A stretch of 26,317 nt of DNA from an uncultured Mediterraneibacter sp. (GCA_934418295.1 CAKRWZ010000020.1:1-26317); one strand, 5' to 3'; shown: positions 1 to 7,318, counted from the stretch's first letter. Notes: a model not told the origin generated them from the letters alone. Made by a program: numbers and translations.

Positions 1-128
1 TGAAGTGCTGGTGGTGCCCCTTTTCAAAGAATCTTTTTTGTTTTATAATATTTAATCAGATAGAGATTATAACAGAGAAGAGTGTCAGACATTGTTTTGG
101 TGCTTTTTCGGAAAAGGAGATGTGTATA

Positions 129-335
129 ATGAAAAAAATCGTGAAAAAACTGGATAAACTGATGGAAAATATCGGCAGCGGAAAATATACGGCCAGGGAG
201 ATCGTGATGATGGGAGCGATCCTGTTCCTTACAGGAACTGTTTTTGGGATGTTTTTTTCTCCCAAAAAATATCAGGTGATGGGCAGCTATAACGGAAACG
301 GCAGTCAAAAGGATGAGGAAGATCAAAACAAATAA
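129..335 (+). CDS. Small single-pass membrane protein, function unknown
   Basis: A 68-residue protein of unknown function. I prefer the ATG at 129 over the in-frame ATG at 120 because AAGGAGA (114-120) lies 8 nt before 129 but overlaps the earlier start. A basic amphipathic N-terminus (MKKIVKKLDKL) precedes one hydrophobic segment at about residues 24-44, and the protein ends in a polar, acidic tail. This fits a small membrane-anchored protein with a cytoplasmic N-terminus. It ends 48 bp before the regulator gene in the same direction, so the two could share a transcript. A possible -10 (TATAAT, 44-49) lies upstream but has no convincing -35. I do not recognise a family, and the link to the downstream pathway is only positional. 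Confidence 0.6.
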   Translation: MKKIVKKLDKLMENIGSGKYTAREIVMMGAILFLTGTVFGMFFSPKKYQVMGSYNGNGSQKDEEDQNK

Positions 336-383
336 TAAGGTGATCTATTTAGACAATTCAGTAACATAAGGAGCAGTCTATAT

Positions 384-1364
384 ATGAAAAGCGAAGTGTT
401 TAATCAATCCACTTGTATTGTCAGTACAGTAGCGTATCAATATTATGTAGAAAAAAAGAGCAGAGCGGAGATCACAGAGGAGCTGGGGCTTTCTTCGGCA
501 ACGATTTCCAGACTTCTTAAAAAAGCAAAGGAAGACGGCATTGTCGAATTTCGGATCACAGAGCCGTATTTCAGCTGCCATAAAATGGAAGAGCAGTTAA
601 AAGAAATGTATGATCTGGACAATGTGATGATCGTGCCGGTGATCGAAAAAGAGGCGAAAGAAAACAGCGAAACGATCAAAAAACTGGTGGCGCTGGAAGG
701 CGCACGCTATGTTCAGAGGATCATCACCGACGGAGATGTGCTGGGGCTTACCTGGGGAGGCACCATGTACCATATGATACAGTATCTCAATCCTTGCCGG
801 AAGGTCAATGCCAGCATCGTGACGATGCATGGCAGCATCGCCAGCTGCAATCCGAAGCTGGAGGTGAAAAGTCTGGTTCGCAGAGCAGCCATGGCCTTTG
901 GCGGGCGGAACGTATCCTTTGTGGCACCGGGCTTGTTTGACAGTAAAGAAGAATTGGAGCGGATCAAAAAGCAGCCCAAATTCCAGGAGATTTTTTCGAT
1001 GTTTGAAGAGATCGATATATCAGTAAGCGGGATAGGGTCTCTTTATCCGAAGTTTGACTCTCTGTTGGCGAGAAGCGACTTTTTTAGCCGTGAAGAAATG
1101 GAAATGCTGATCAAAGAGGAGGCCTATACGGATCTTTTGCTCCGCTACATCAATAAAGACGGGGAAGAATGTGATACCCCGCTGAGAGATCGTACCCTGT
1201 CCATCGGTTTGGATACATATCGGCGGATCCCCTGTAAGGTGATCGCTGCATCGGGAAGCCAGAAAGCCTATTCTCTTTTGGCTATGCTGAAGGGAAAACT
1301 GATCAATGTTTTGATCATAGACTCCCATTTGGCGGAAGCGGTCCTGAGATTGAGTGAAAGTTAA
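384..1364 (+). CDS. SorC/DeoR-family sugar-binding transcriptional regulator
   Basis: A 326-residue regulator of the SorC type. An N-terminal helix-turn-helix spans about residues 26-47 (SRAEITEELGLSSATISRLL), followed by a long effector domain from about residue 60 to the end. This includes the VLGLTWGGTMYHM stretch typical of the family's phosphosugar-binding fold. SorC proteins respond to phosphorylated sugars or polyols, and many activate as well as repress. AAGGAG at about 369-374 sets the ATG at 384. The gene stands just upstream of the RuBisCO-like gene, whose promoter region carries two copies of a 21-bp near-palindrome with a third copy before the kinase gene at 3224. I infer that this protein binds those sites. 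No copy is seen before its own gene. The inducer is probably a phosphorylated intermediate of the pathway, but this is not visible in the sequence. Confidence 0.88.
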   Translation: MKSEVFNQSTCIVSTVAYQYYVEKKSRAEITEELGLSSATISRLLKKAKEDGIVEFRITEPYFSCHKMEEQLKEMYDLDNVMIVPVIEKEAKENSETIKKLVALEGARYVQRIITDGDVLGLTWGGTMYHMIQYLNPCRKVNASIVTMHGSIASCNPKLEVKSLVRRAAMAFGGRNVSFVAPGLFDSKEELERIKKQPKFQEIFSMFEEIDISVSGIGSLYPKFDSLLARSDFFSREEMEMLIKEEAYTDLLLRYINKDGEECDTPLRDRTLSIGLDTYRRIPCKVIAASGSQKAYSLLAMLKGKLINVLIIDSHLAEAVLRLSES

Positions 1365-1390
1365 CAGATAATTTCAAAATATACATCAGA

Positions 1391-1411
1391 TATTGAAATA
1401 AATTTCGATAT
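1391..1411 (+). promoter_or_regulatory. Operator copy 1, upstream of the RLP gene
   Basis: The sequence is TATTGAAA-N4-TTTCGATAT, a near-palindrome (arms TTGAAA / TTTCGA). It is repeated exactly 30 bp downstream with one mismatch, about three helical turns, so two dimers would sit on the same face of the DNA. A weaker half-site (TTTCAAAAT, 1372-1380) lies further upstream. Assignment to the SorC regulator encoded at 384-1364 is inferred from adjacency. Confidence 0.78.
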
Positions 1412-1420
1412 AAAAATCTT

Positions 1421-1441
1421 TATTGAAATAACTTTCGATAT
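1421..1441 (+). promoter_or_regulatory. Operator copy 2, abutting the RLP promoter
   Basis: The sequence is again TATTGAAA-N4-TTTCGATAT and differs from copy 1 at one base. It ends 21 bp before the -10 hexamer at 1463, so it touches the -35 region. That position suits an activator contacting RNA polymerase, though repression cannot be excluded. Confidence 0.78.
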
Positions 1442-1468
1442 TTTCTTTTTCCGAAAAATCCGTATACT
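1440..1468 (+). promoter_or_regulatory. Putative promoter of the RLP gene
   Basis: TATACT at 1463-1468 is a good -10. The hexamer 17 bp upstream (ATTTTC, 1440-1445) is a poor -35, as expected for a promoter that needs an activator bound at the adjacent operator. Transcription would start about 55 nt before the RLP start codon. Confidence 0.5.
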
Positions 1469-1529
1469 GAAATCATAAAGTTTGCAATGAGATTAAAAAA
1501 CAAATTGATTCAAACAGGAGGAAAAAGAC

Positions 1530-2846
1530 ATGTATATTGATCCTATTACAGTAGCATATCCGGAAGCCTTGGATAAAGATCATTTTGTGATCGCTACATA
1601 TTACTGTGCAACAAAACCATCTACAAACAGCCTGAAATTTGCAGCAGCTCTGGCTATCGAGCAGACCTGCGGAACATGGCTGAAAGTTCCGGGAGAAACA
1701 CAGGAAGTTCGCGAGAGAAGTATCGGACGAGTTGTTGGTGTTTATGAAGCTCCGGCATACCAGATGGAAGTTCCGAGCGATGTTACAGAGAGACATTTCA
1801 TCGTAAGAATCGCTTTCCCGGCAACAAACTTCGGACCATCTTTTGCTATGATGCTCAGCTCCGTTATCGGAAACATCTCCAGTTCAGGAAAAGTAAAACT
1901 GCTGGATCTGGAATTCCCGGAGTCCTTCCTGAAAGAGTTCAAAGGACCTAAATTTGGTGTTCAGGGTATCCGTGATCTGCTCGGTGTTTATGACAGACCG
2001 CTTCTGAACAACATGATCAAACCTTGTACAGGACTTGATCCGGAAAAGACCGCTGAGCTTGCTTATGAAGCAGCAAGAGGTGGCGTTGATATCATCAAAG
2101 ATGATGAACTTGTATGTAACCCGCCGCACTGCCCGTTGGTTGACCGTGTAAAAGCTGTTGTTCCGGCAATCAAGAAAGCTGATGAAGAAAAAGGCGAGAA
2201 GACTCTGTACGCTTTCAACATCACAGACCGTACAGAAAACCTGAAGAAAAACGCTATGGCAGTTCTGGAAAATGGCGGTAACTGCTTGATGGTTAACTAC
2301 AATACGATCGGACTGGATGCAGCAAGAATGCTGGCAGAAGATCCGGATATCAATGTTCCAATCCTTGCACATTCTGATTACACAGGTGCGGTTTATGAAT
2401 CACCTTGGTCTGGTCTCAGCCTGAACCTGATCGGAGCAACTCTTCCGAGAATGGCTGGTCTGGATATGGTAATTGCGCTTTCTCCATACGGAAAATTCCC
2501 AATGATGATGGATTCTTTCGTAAGTGCAGGATACAAGATGCTTTCTCCTTTGGGAGATATCAAACCGATCATCCCGATGCCGGGCGGCGGAACAACTCAG
2601 GGACATATCGAAGATCTGATCAAGAAGTTCGGTATAGACGTTATGATCGCAGCCGGCGGAGCTATCCACGGACATCCGATGGGACCTGCAGCCGGTGCAA
2701 GAGCATTCCGTCAGGGAATCGACGCTGTATTGGCCGGCAAGACTCTTAGCGAAGCAGGAAAAGAGTATGAAGAACTGGGAATTGCTCTGGATCTGTGGGG
2801 AATCTACGAAGAATCCAAAGCTGGTATCTTCGACCTGAAAGGTTGA
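1530..2846 (+). CDS. RuBisCO-like protein (form IV type), function unassigned
   Basis: A 438-residue member of the RuBisCO large-subunit superfamily. The N-terminal domain holds E44 and GTW (48-50), matching spinach E60/T65/W66, and a GN at 114-115 matching N123. The barrel carries IKP (163-165, K164 matching K175) and an intact KDDE (190-193), the carbamylated-lysine and metal-ligand set. GK (321-322), GGG (352-354), GG (376-377) and GHP (381-383) follow. By hand alignment several carboxylase residues are replaced: the K177 position is C166, the H327 region is SPYGK, and the S379 region is PGGG. It therefore probably enolises or cleaves a ketose phosphate-like substrate and does not fix CO2. 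Known RLPs act in methionine salvage and apionate breakdown; no partner of those pathways is recognisable here. AGGAGG (about 1518-1523) precedes the ATG. A separate promoter with two operators drives it. Confidence 0.9.
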   Translation: MYIDPITVAYPEALDKDHFVIATYYCATKPSTNSLKFAAALAIEQTCGTWLKVPGETQEVRERSIGRVVGVYEAPAYQMEVPSDVTERHFIVRIAFPATNFGPSFAMMLSSVIGNISSSGKVKLLDLEFPESFLKEFKGPKFGVQGIRDLLGVYDRPLLNNMIKPCTGLDPEKTAELAYEAARGGVDIIKDDELVCNPPHCPLVDRVKAVVPAIKKADEEKGEKTLYAFNITDRTENLKKNAMAVLENGGNCLMVNYNTIGLDAARMLAEDPDINVPILAHSDYTGAVYESPWSGLSLNLIGATLPRMAGLDMVIALSPYGKFPMMMDSFVSAGYKMLSPLGDIKPIIPMPGGGTTQGHIEDLIKKFGIDVMIAAGGAIHGHPMGPAAGARAFRQGIDAVLAGKTLSEAGKEYEELGIALDLWGIYEESKAGIFDLKG

Positions 2847-2891
2847 TAAAAATTAGTTAGAAATACATTTTTGCCATGATGTTTTCTGAAA

Positions 2892-2923
2892 CGGCTGCAG
2901 CGGTATTCTTATTGCTGCAGCCG
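2892..2923 (+). terminator. Hairpin after the RLP gene (attenuator or weak terminator)
   Basis: A perfect 10-bp stem (CGGCTGCAGC / GCTGCAGCCG, 12-nt loop) lies 45 bp after the RLP stop codon. The following bases (GCTTAAATAAAAG) are not a clean T run, so it may be a leaky terminator or an mRNA-stabilising 3' structure. The rest of the 377-bp gap to 3223 holds an operator, a promoter and a long leader. Confidence 0.5.
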
Positions 2924-2991
2924 GCTTAAATAAAAGTCTTTCGGTGTAGCAAGCCCAAAGGGGTTTGTTTATAGCGCGAAAATTCTTGTTC

Positions 2992-3012
2992 ATATCGAAA
3001 AAAGTTTCAATA
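2992..3012 (-). promoter_or_regulatory. Operator copy 3, upstream of FGGY kinase 1
   Basis: Read on the minus strand this is TATTGAAA-N4-TTTCGATAT. It matches the two sites before the RLP gene at all 17 positions outside the central four bases. It lies 24 bp before a TATAAT box (3037-3042), nearly the same geometry as at the RLP promoter. It places the kinase-dehydrogenase-phosphatase genes under the same regulator as the RLP. Confidence 0.78.
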
Positions 3013-3013
3013 T

Positions 3014-3042
3014 TCTCAACTCATAGTTTCCAACGATATAAT
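3014..3042 (+). promoter_or_regulatory. Putative promoter of the kinase-G1PDH-HAD operon
   Basis: TATAAT at 3037-3042 is a consensus -10. The -35 position 17 bp upstream (TCTCAA, 3014-3019) is poor, as at the RLP promoter, and directly abuts the operator. Transcription from here would give a leader of roughly 170 nt. Confidence 0.5.
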
Positions 3043-3049
3043 TAACTTA

Positions 3050-3223
3050 ATTTAATGAGCGGATGCCGGATTTTGTAAGTCTATTCTAGAAGTCTATATA
3101 AAACCGGAGAGGCATAAGAAAATCTCGAAGTGAACGATTTTGGACGAACGGTTTGATTTTCTTAAAAGTTAAGTGAATTAAAAAATATATGCAGAAAATG
3201 CGTATCAAAAAGGAGGAAATTTT
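3050..3223 (+). other. Long, possibly structured 5' leader of FGGY kinase 1 mRNA
   Basis: About 170 nt without a gene separate the inferred start of transcription from the kinase ATG. It contains a perfect 10-bp inverted repeat, TAAGAAAATC (3115-3124) with GATTTTCTTA (3155-3164), and upstream CCGG/ACCGG arms (about 3067 and 3103) that could form an outer stem. I recognise no known riboswitch. A strong AAAGGAGGAAA ribosome site sits just before the start codon. Confidence 0.35.
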
Positions 3224-4774
3224 ATGGGTAAGTATGTATGTGGAATCGACATCGGTACGACAGGAGTTAAGGTAATGATATTCGATCTGGAAGGAAATGT
3301 GATTTCCAGCGACTACACAGAATATCTTTGTACCTTCCCTCGCTCCGGATGGGTAGAGCAGGACGGAGAAATGACCTGGACGAAGACTTGTGAGACCAGC
3401 CGCCGGGCTATCGAGGCATCGGGATTGGATCCAAAAGAAATCGTTGCGATCGGTCTTTCAACTCAGAGATGTACGATTACACCGATTGATGCAGACGGCA
3501 ATGCACTTTGCACTTCTATTTCCTGGCAGGATGCCCGTTCTTTTGAAGAAGTAGAAGACATCAAGAGAATCATCGGTGAAGAGGAATTTTACAAAATTAC
3601 AGGTATGCCTGTAGGAACACTGCTTCCTGTAACAGAAATCATGTGGTTGAAAAAGAACCAGCCGGATATCTATGATAGAGCGGCTCTTTTTGTGCTGGAT
3701 CAGGAGCGTATTCTCCACAAACTCGGTGTGGACGGCTATTATGAAGACTGGTCAAACGGCTCCATGTATGGTCTGATGGACATCAACAAGTTTGAATGGG
3801 ATATCGAACTGACAGAAAAGCTTGGCATCGATCCTTCCAAACTTCCTGAATTGGTTCCGTCCGGAAAGATCCTCGGAAAAGTTCCGGCAGATGTTGCTTT
3901 CCTGACAGGTTTTGCAGAGGGAACATTACTGGTATCCGGCGGCGGAGATCAGCAGTGTGCAGGTATCGGAGCCGGAGCAATCAAATCCGGTGTTATTGAA
4001 GTAGCTATGGGTACTTCAGGTGTTACACTCGGATATATGGACAAACCGAATATGGATCCTACTATGGAGATGCCTTGTTCTGCACATACGATCGCAGGTA
4101 AATGGGAGAGTGAAGGTCTTCAGAACGCAGCGGCAGCTTCTTACAAATGGTTCCGTAACGAGTTCGCTTATCCGGAAGCAAAGATCGCTGAAGAGACTGG
4201 CGAAAACATTTATGAGCTGATCAACCAGAAAATTGAAAATGTAGATCCGGGCTGTAACGGATTGATCTGTATCCCGTATCTTGCAGGTTCTGCAGCACCT
4301 CACTGGGATCCGTTTGCAAGAGGAACATTCATCGGATTTACATTGGGACACACCAGAGAAGATATGGCAAGAGCCATTATGGAAGGTGTTACATACGAAG
4401 CAAAAGAAATCATCGAAAAAATGATTTCCAACGGAATGGAAGTAAATGAGATTCTTCTGAACGGCGGCGGAGCAAAAGGCCCTGTATGGTGTCAGATCCA
4501 GGCGGATATGTACGGAAAACCGTGTACCACGCTTGATATCGAAGAGGCTACTACATTGGGCGCAGCTATCCTGGCAGCATTGGGAGCAGGTCTGTTTGAA
4601 TCTGTTGAAGAGGCTGTAGATAAGATGCTTCGCAGAAAAGAAGTTTACAACCCGAACATGAAGAATCACGAGATTTATAATAAATATTTTGAAATCTACA
4701 AGGACGCATACAAAGCACTCAGCGGTGCAAAGATTTACGAGCGCCTGGTAAAACTGGCACTTGAAAATAAATAA
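3224..4774 (+). CDS. FGGY-family carbohydrate kinase 1 (xylulokinase-like)
   Basis: A 516-residue sugar or polyol kinase of the FGGY family, full length for the group. The ATP-binding phosphate-1 motif DIGTTGVK is at 9-16. Substrate-site segments GLSTQR (77-82) and SWQDAR (100-105) follow, then the catalytic aspartate in GDQQ (D242), the GTSG phosphate-2 motif (263-266) and the C-terminal NGGGAKGPVW adenosine motif at about 415. Family members phosphorylate glycerol, xylulose, ribulose, erythritol and similar compounds; the exact substrate cannot be read here. Its own promoter carries the operator shared with the RLP gene. The dehydrogenase gene follows after 34 bp and the HAD gene after that, so the three form an operon ending at the terminator at 7143-7185. 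A second, divergent FGGY kinase lies at 10480. Confidence 0.92.
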   Translation: MGKYVCGIDIGTTGVKVMIFDLEGNVISSDYTEYLCTFPRSGWVEQDGEMTWTKTCETSRRAIEASGLDPKEIVAIGLSTQRCTITPIDADGNALCTSISWQDARSFEEVEDIKRIIGEEEFYKITGMPVGTLLPVTEIMWLKKNQPDIYDRAALFVLDQERILHKLGVDGYYEDWSNGSMYGLMDINKFEWDIELTEKLGIDPSKLPELVPSGKILGKVPADVAFLTGFAEGTLLVSGGGDQQCAGIGAGAIKSGVIEVAMGTSGVTLGYMDKPNMDPTMEMPCSAHTIAGKWESEGLQNAAAASYKWFRNEFAYPEAKIAEETGENIYELINQKIENVDPGCNGLICIPYLAGSAAPHWDPFARGTFIGFTLGHTREDMARAIMEGVTYEAKEIIEKMISNGMEVNEILLNGGGAKGPVWCQIQADMYGKPCTTLDIEEATTLGAAILAALGAGLFESVEEAVDKMLRRKEVYNPNMKNHEIYNKYFEIYKDAYKALSGAKIYERLVKLALENK

Positions 4775-4808
4775 GACGGTAGATTCTTACTAGAAAGGGC
4801 GGTTCCAA

Positions 4809-6194
4809 ATGAAACTGACAGAATATACGATTAACGAGCTGGCTTCGATCCAGCATCCGTGCAGCTGCGGTAAAACGCACTACATCGGGATTGATCACAT
4901 CGCGATCGGAAAAGGAGCAGTAGAAAAGCTTCCGGAGTTTTTGGCAGATCAGAAATTGCATGACGGCAGTAAACTGACGACGTCGGACAAAATCCTGATC
5001 GTGGCTGATGTAAATACATGGAAAGCAGCCGGAAATAAAGTGTTTGACATGGTGGAAAAAGCCGGCTATCCGGTGGAATCCTATGTATATCCTTATGAGA
5101 AGATGCATACGGAAGAAAGCCATATCAAAGAACTGGAAGATGTATTCCCGGAGGGGATCCGGCTGATGATCGCTGTAGGATCCGGCACCATGAATGACAT
5201 CACCCGTTATATTTCTTTCAGAAAAGATATGCCATATTATATCGTTGGTACCGCACCTTCTATGGATGGGTACGCTTCAGATGTCTCACCTGTCATCATT
5301 GACAATTTAAAACGAAGCCTTCCTGCACATTGTGCAAGCGGAATCATCGGCGATACAGATATCCTTGCGACAGCACCGGAAAAGATGATTGCTGCGGGAG
5401 TCGGAGACATCATGGCAAAATTCCTGGATATCAATGATTGGAAAATGTCTCATATTCTCAATGGAGAAGAGTACTGTGAAGAAGTGGCAGCGTTGATGCT
5501 TTACTCTGCAGAAAAGACGGTTCGAAATATAGAAGGACTGAAAAACAGAGAGTCTCAGGCGTTACAGGATTTGATGGAAGCATTGGTACTGATCGGTATA
5601 GCTATGGCGTTTGTAAACAGTTCCCGTCCGGGCTCTGCGGCAGAACATTCCATGGCGCATGTAATGGAGATGACTTCTCTTTTGAACGGAGAATACGGCG
5701 AACTTCATGGTACATGTGTCGGTATGGCAACCTGCATCATCACCAGAATGTATGAAAAGTTCCTGCAAAAGCCGATAAATTATGAAGCGGCTGCAAAGAA
5801 GGCAGAAACATTTGATTACGATGCCTGGACAGAGGAAATCCGCAGAGTATTTACTTCAGCAGCAGATCCGATCATTGAGCTTTACGCAAAAGAAAAGAGA
5901 AACGATCCGGAAAATGTGAAAAAACGTCTCGATGCGATCAAAGCGCATGAAGGCGAGGTCATTGCATTGATTACGGAGACTGTTGAAAAGTCTAAGCGTG
6001 CAGAAGGGTGCATCAAAGCATTGAATGGATGGACGAGTCCGGTTTCTTTCGGATTTACCAGAGAGCATATGAAAGATATCATGCTTTACTCGAAAGAGCA
6101 GAGAGACCGTTATGCGGCTTTACAGTTCCTGTATGAAGTCGGAGAACTGGAAGAATTGACAGATGAAATTTTGGATGAGGATTACGGCCGATAA
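4809..6194 (+). CDS. sn-Glycerol-1-phosphate dehydrogenase-like (AraM/EgsA family) oxidoreductase
   Basis: A 461-residue NAD(P)- and metal-dependent dehydrogenase of the glycerol-1-phosphate dehydrogenase group in the iron-containing alcohol dehydrogenase fold. It has an N-terminal CSCGKTH motif (18-24) seen in bacterial AraM-type members, GSGTMND (124-130) for dinucleotide binding and APSMDGYAS (149-157). The metal-ligand set looks intact: D200 in GDIMAK, H280 in GSAAEH and H300 in ELHG. Family enzymes interconvert dihydroxyacetone phosphate and sn-glycerol-1-phosphate. Here, next to a kinase, a phosphatase and an RLP, it could instead oxidise another polyol phosphate; that is inference. GAAAGGG precedes the ATG, and the HAD gene follows after 18 bp. 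I see no prenyl-glyceryl-phosphate synthase gene nearby, which argues against a lipid role. Confidence 0.88.
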   Translation: MKLTEYTINELASIQHPCSCGKTHYIGIDHIAIGKGAVEKLPEFLADQKLHDGSKLTTSDKILIVADVNTWKAAGNKVFDMVEKAGYPVESYVYPYEKMHTEESHIKELEDVFPEGIRLMIAVGSGTMNDITRYISFRKDMPYYIVGTAPSMDGYASDVSPVIIDNLKRSLPAHCASGIIGDTDILATAPEKMIAAGVGDIMAKFLDINDWKMSHILNGEEYCEEVAALMLYSAEKTVRNIEGLKNRESQALQDLMEALVLIGIAMAFVNSSRPGSAAEHSMAHVMEMTSLLNGEYGELHGTCVGMATCIITRMYEKFLQKPINYEAAAKKAETFDYDAWTEEIRRVFTSAADPIIELYAKEKRNDPENVKKRLDAIKAHEGEVIALITETVEKSKRAEGCIKALNGWTSPVSFGFTREHMKDIMLYSKEQRDRYAALQFLYEVGELEELTDEILDEDYGR

Positions 6195-6212
6195 AAATAC
6201 AGGAGGGATAAT

Positions 6213-7007
6213 ATGAGCCTGCCAAAAGAAGAAGCGTTAAAAAATGTAAAAATGTTTGTGTTGGATATGGATGGTACCTTTTACCTGGGAGACAATCTCA
6301 TTGACGGAGCCCTGGATTTTATCCACAAGGTAGAAGAGACCGGGAGAAGATTTTTGTTTTTTACAAACAATGCTTCCAACGTATCCGCAGTTTATAAAAA
6401 GAAACTTGCAAAAATGGGATTGGAAGTGGATGAGTCTGACATCGTGACTGCAGGAGACGTTACGATCGAATATCTGAAGACTTTTTATCCCGGAAAAAGA
6501 GTCTATCTGAACGGCGTTCCGCTTTTAGAGGAAAGCTTTAAGAAAGCGGGAATCCAGCTGGTCAGTGAGAAGCCGGATGTGGTTATCCAAAGCTTTGACA
6601 AAACGCTGACTTATCAGAAATTAGTGGACATCTGTGATTTTATCCGTGACGGTGTGCCGTTTTTGGCAACGCATATGGATACAAACTGTCCGACAGAAAA
6701 AGGCTTTATTCCGGATTGCGGTGCAATGTGTGATCTGATCTATTCTTCCACAGGAGTAAAACCAAAATTTCTGGGAAAACCATGCAAAGAAACTTTGGAT
6801 ATGGTATTGAAGATTACAGGCTGTTCCGTAGATGAGATTGCTTTTGTCGGGGATCGTATCTATACGGATGTGGCAACCGGAGTGAACAATGGTGCCAAAG
6901 GATTCCTTGTGTTGACCGGAGAAGCAGATATGCAGACAGTGGCAGAATCAGATGTGGAACCAACCTGCATTTATGATTCTTTATACGAAATGTCAAAATA
7001 CCTGTAA
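6213..7007 (+). CDS. HAD-superfamily phosphatase, subclass IIA (NagD-like)
   Basis: A 264-residue phosphatase. Motif I is DMDGT (D18 nucleophile, D20 acid/base), motif II is the NagD-type FTNNASN (about 50-56), the conserved lysine is in LGKPCKE (about 187) and motif III is VGDRIYTD (about 211-218). A cap domain occupies the middle, as in IIA members. Relatives dephosphorylate nucleoside monophosphates, glycerol phosphate, phosphoglycolate and small sugar phosphates. AGGAGGG lies 8 nt before the ATG. It is the last gene of the operon with the FGGY kinase and G1PDH-like enzyme and is followed by a strong terminator. It may remove phosphate from a pathway product or a dead-end phosphoester; the substrate is unknown. 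Confidence 0.9.
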   Translation: MSLPKEEALKNVKMFVLDMDGTFYLGDNLIDGALDFIHKVEETGRRFLFFTNNASNVSAVYKKKLAKMGLEVDESDIVTAGDVTIEYLKTFYPGKRVYLNGVPLLEESFKKAGIQLVSEKPDVVIQSFDKTLTYQKLVDICDFIRDGVPFLATHMDTNCPTEKGFIPDCGAMCDLIYSSTGVKPKFLGKPCKETLDMVLKITGCSVDEIAFVGDRIYTDVATGVNNGAKGFLVLTGEADMQTVAESDVEPTCIYDSLYEMSKYL

Positions 7008-7142
7008 TAGGACAGAGAGAGTCAGAGCAAGGCAAAGAAAATACAAAAAATATAATTGAATGATACAGAGGCGAGTGAGAGAGAATTCTGTAGAATACAA
7101 TAGTGCAAAAGCTTTGGACTTGTGTACAGTTTTTTAAATGAG

Positions 7143-7185
7143 AAAAACCGCCGACGGATGGAAGTTGTCCGCACCGGCGGTTTTT
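7143..7185 (+). terminator. Rho-independent terminator closing the kinase-G1PDH-HAD operon
   Basis: A perfect 11-bp stem (AAAAACCGCCG / CGGCGGTTTTT) encloses an inner CGGA/TCCG stem and ends in T5. The A run on the left arm makes it potentially bidirectional. It lies 136 bp after the HAD stop codon. Confidence 0.9.
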
Positions 7186-7318
7186 GTATAGCGGCGAGTC
7201 AAAGTTCAAGCCGGCTTGAGATTTTGGCGACCGCATACAAACCCGGAAGGTGCTTTTGAAGAGCATCCGGTACATGAGATGGGGTTATAAAGTAAAAGAG
7301 TGACAGGAGGTTTAGTGA
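7186..7318 (+). promoter_or_regulatory. Leader/promoter region of the second operon, with a 14-bp palindrome
   Basis: This stretch lies between the terminator and the GlpA-like gene. It contains a perfect palindrome TCAAGCCGGCTTGA at 7206-7219 and a TATAAA at 7286-7291 without a good -35. No copy of the operator found before the RLP and kinase-1 genes is seen, so the second operon may answer to a different regulator. A strong AGGAGG ends the region. The rest of the 311-bp intergenic gap (7008-7142) shows nothing I recognise. Confidence 0.4.

Noticed and set aside
44..49. TATAAT as promoter of the first small gene
   Set aside because: There is no acceptable -35 in the A/T-rich surroundings, so it is mentioned only as a possibility.
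2405..2749. Plus-strand frame of 114 codons inside the RLP gene
   Set aside because: It is an out-of-frame shadow of a conserved enzyme with no ribosome site.
1530..2846. A CO2-fixing RuBisCO
   Set aside because: The metal triad is kept, but other carboxylase residues are replaced and no phosphoribulokinase or AMP-pathway gene is nearby. It is called RuBisCO-like.
3022..3042. A fourth SorC operator near the kinase-1 promoter
   Set aside because: AGTTTC and CGATAT fragments are present, but the arm spacing does not match the other three sites.
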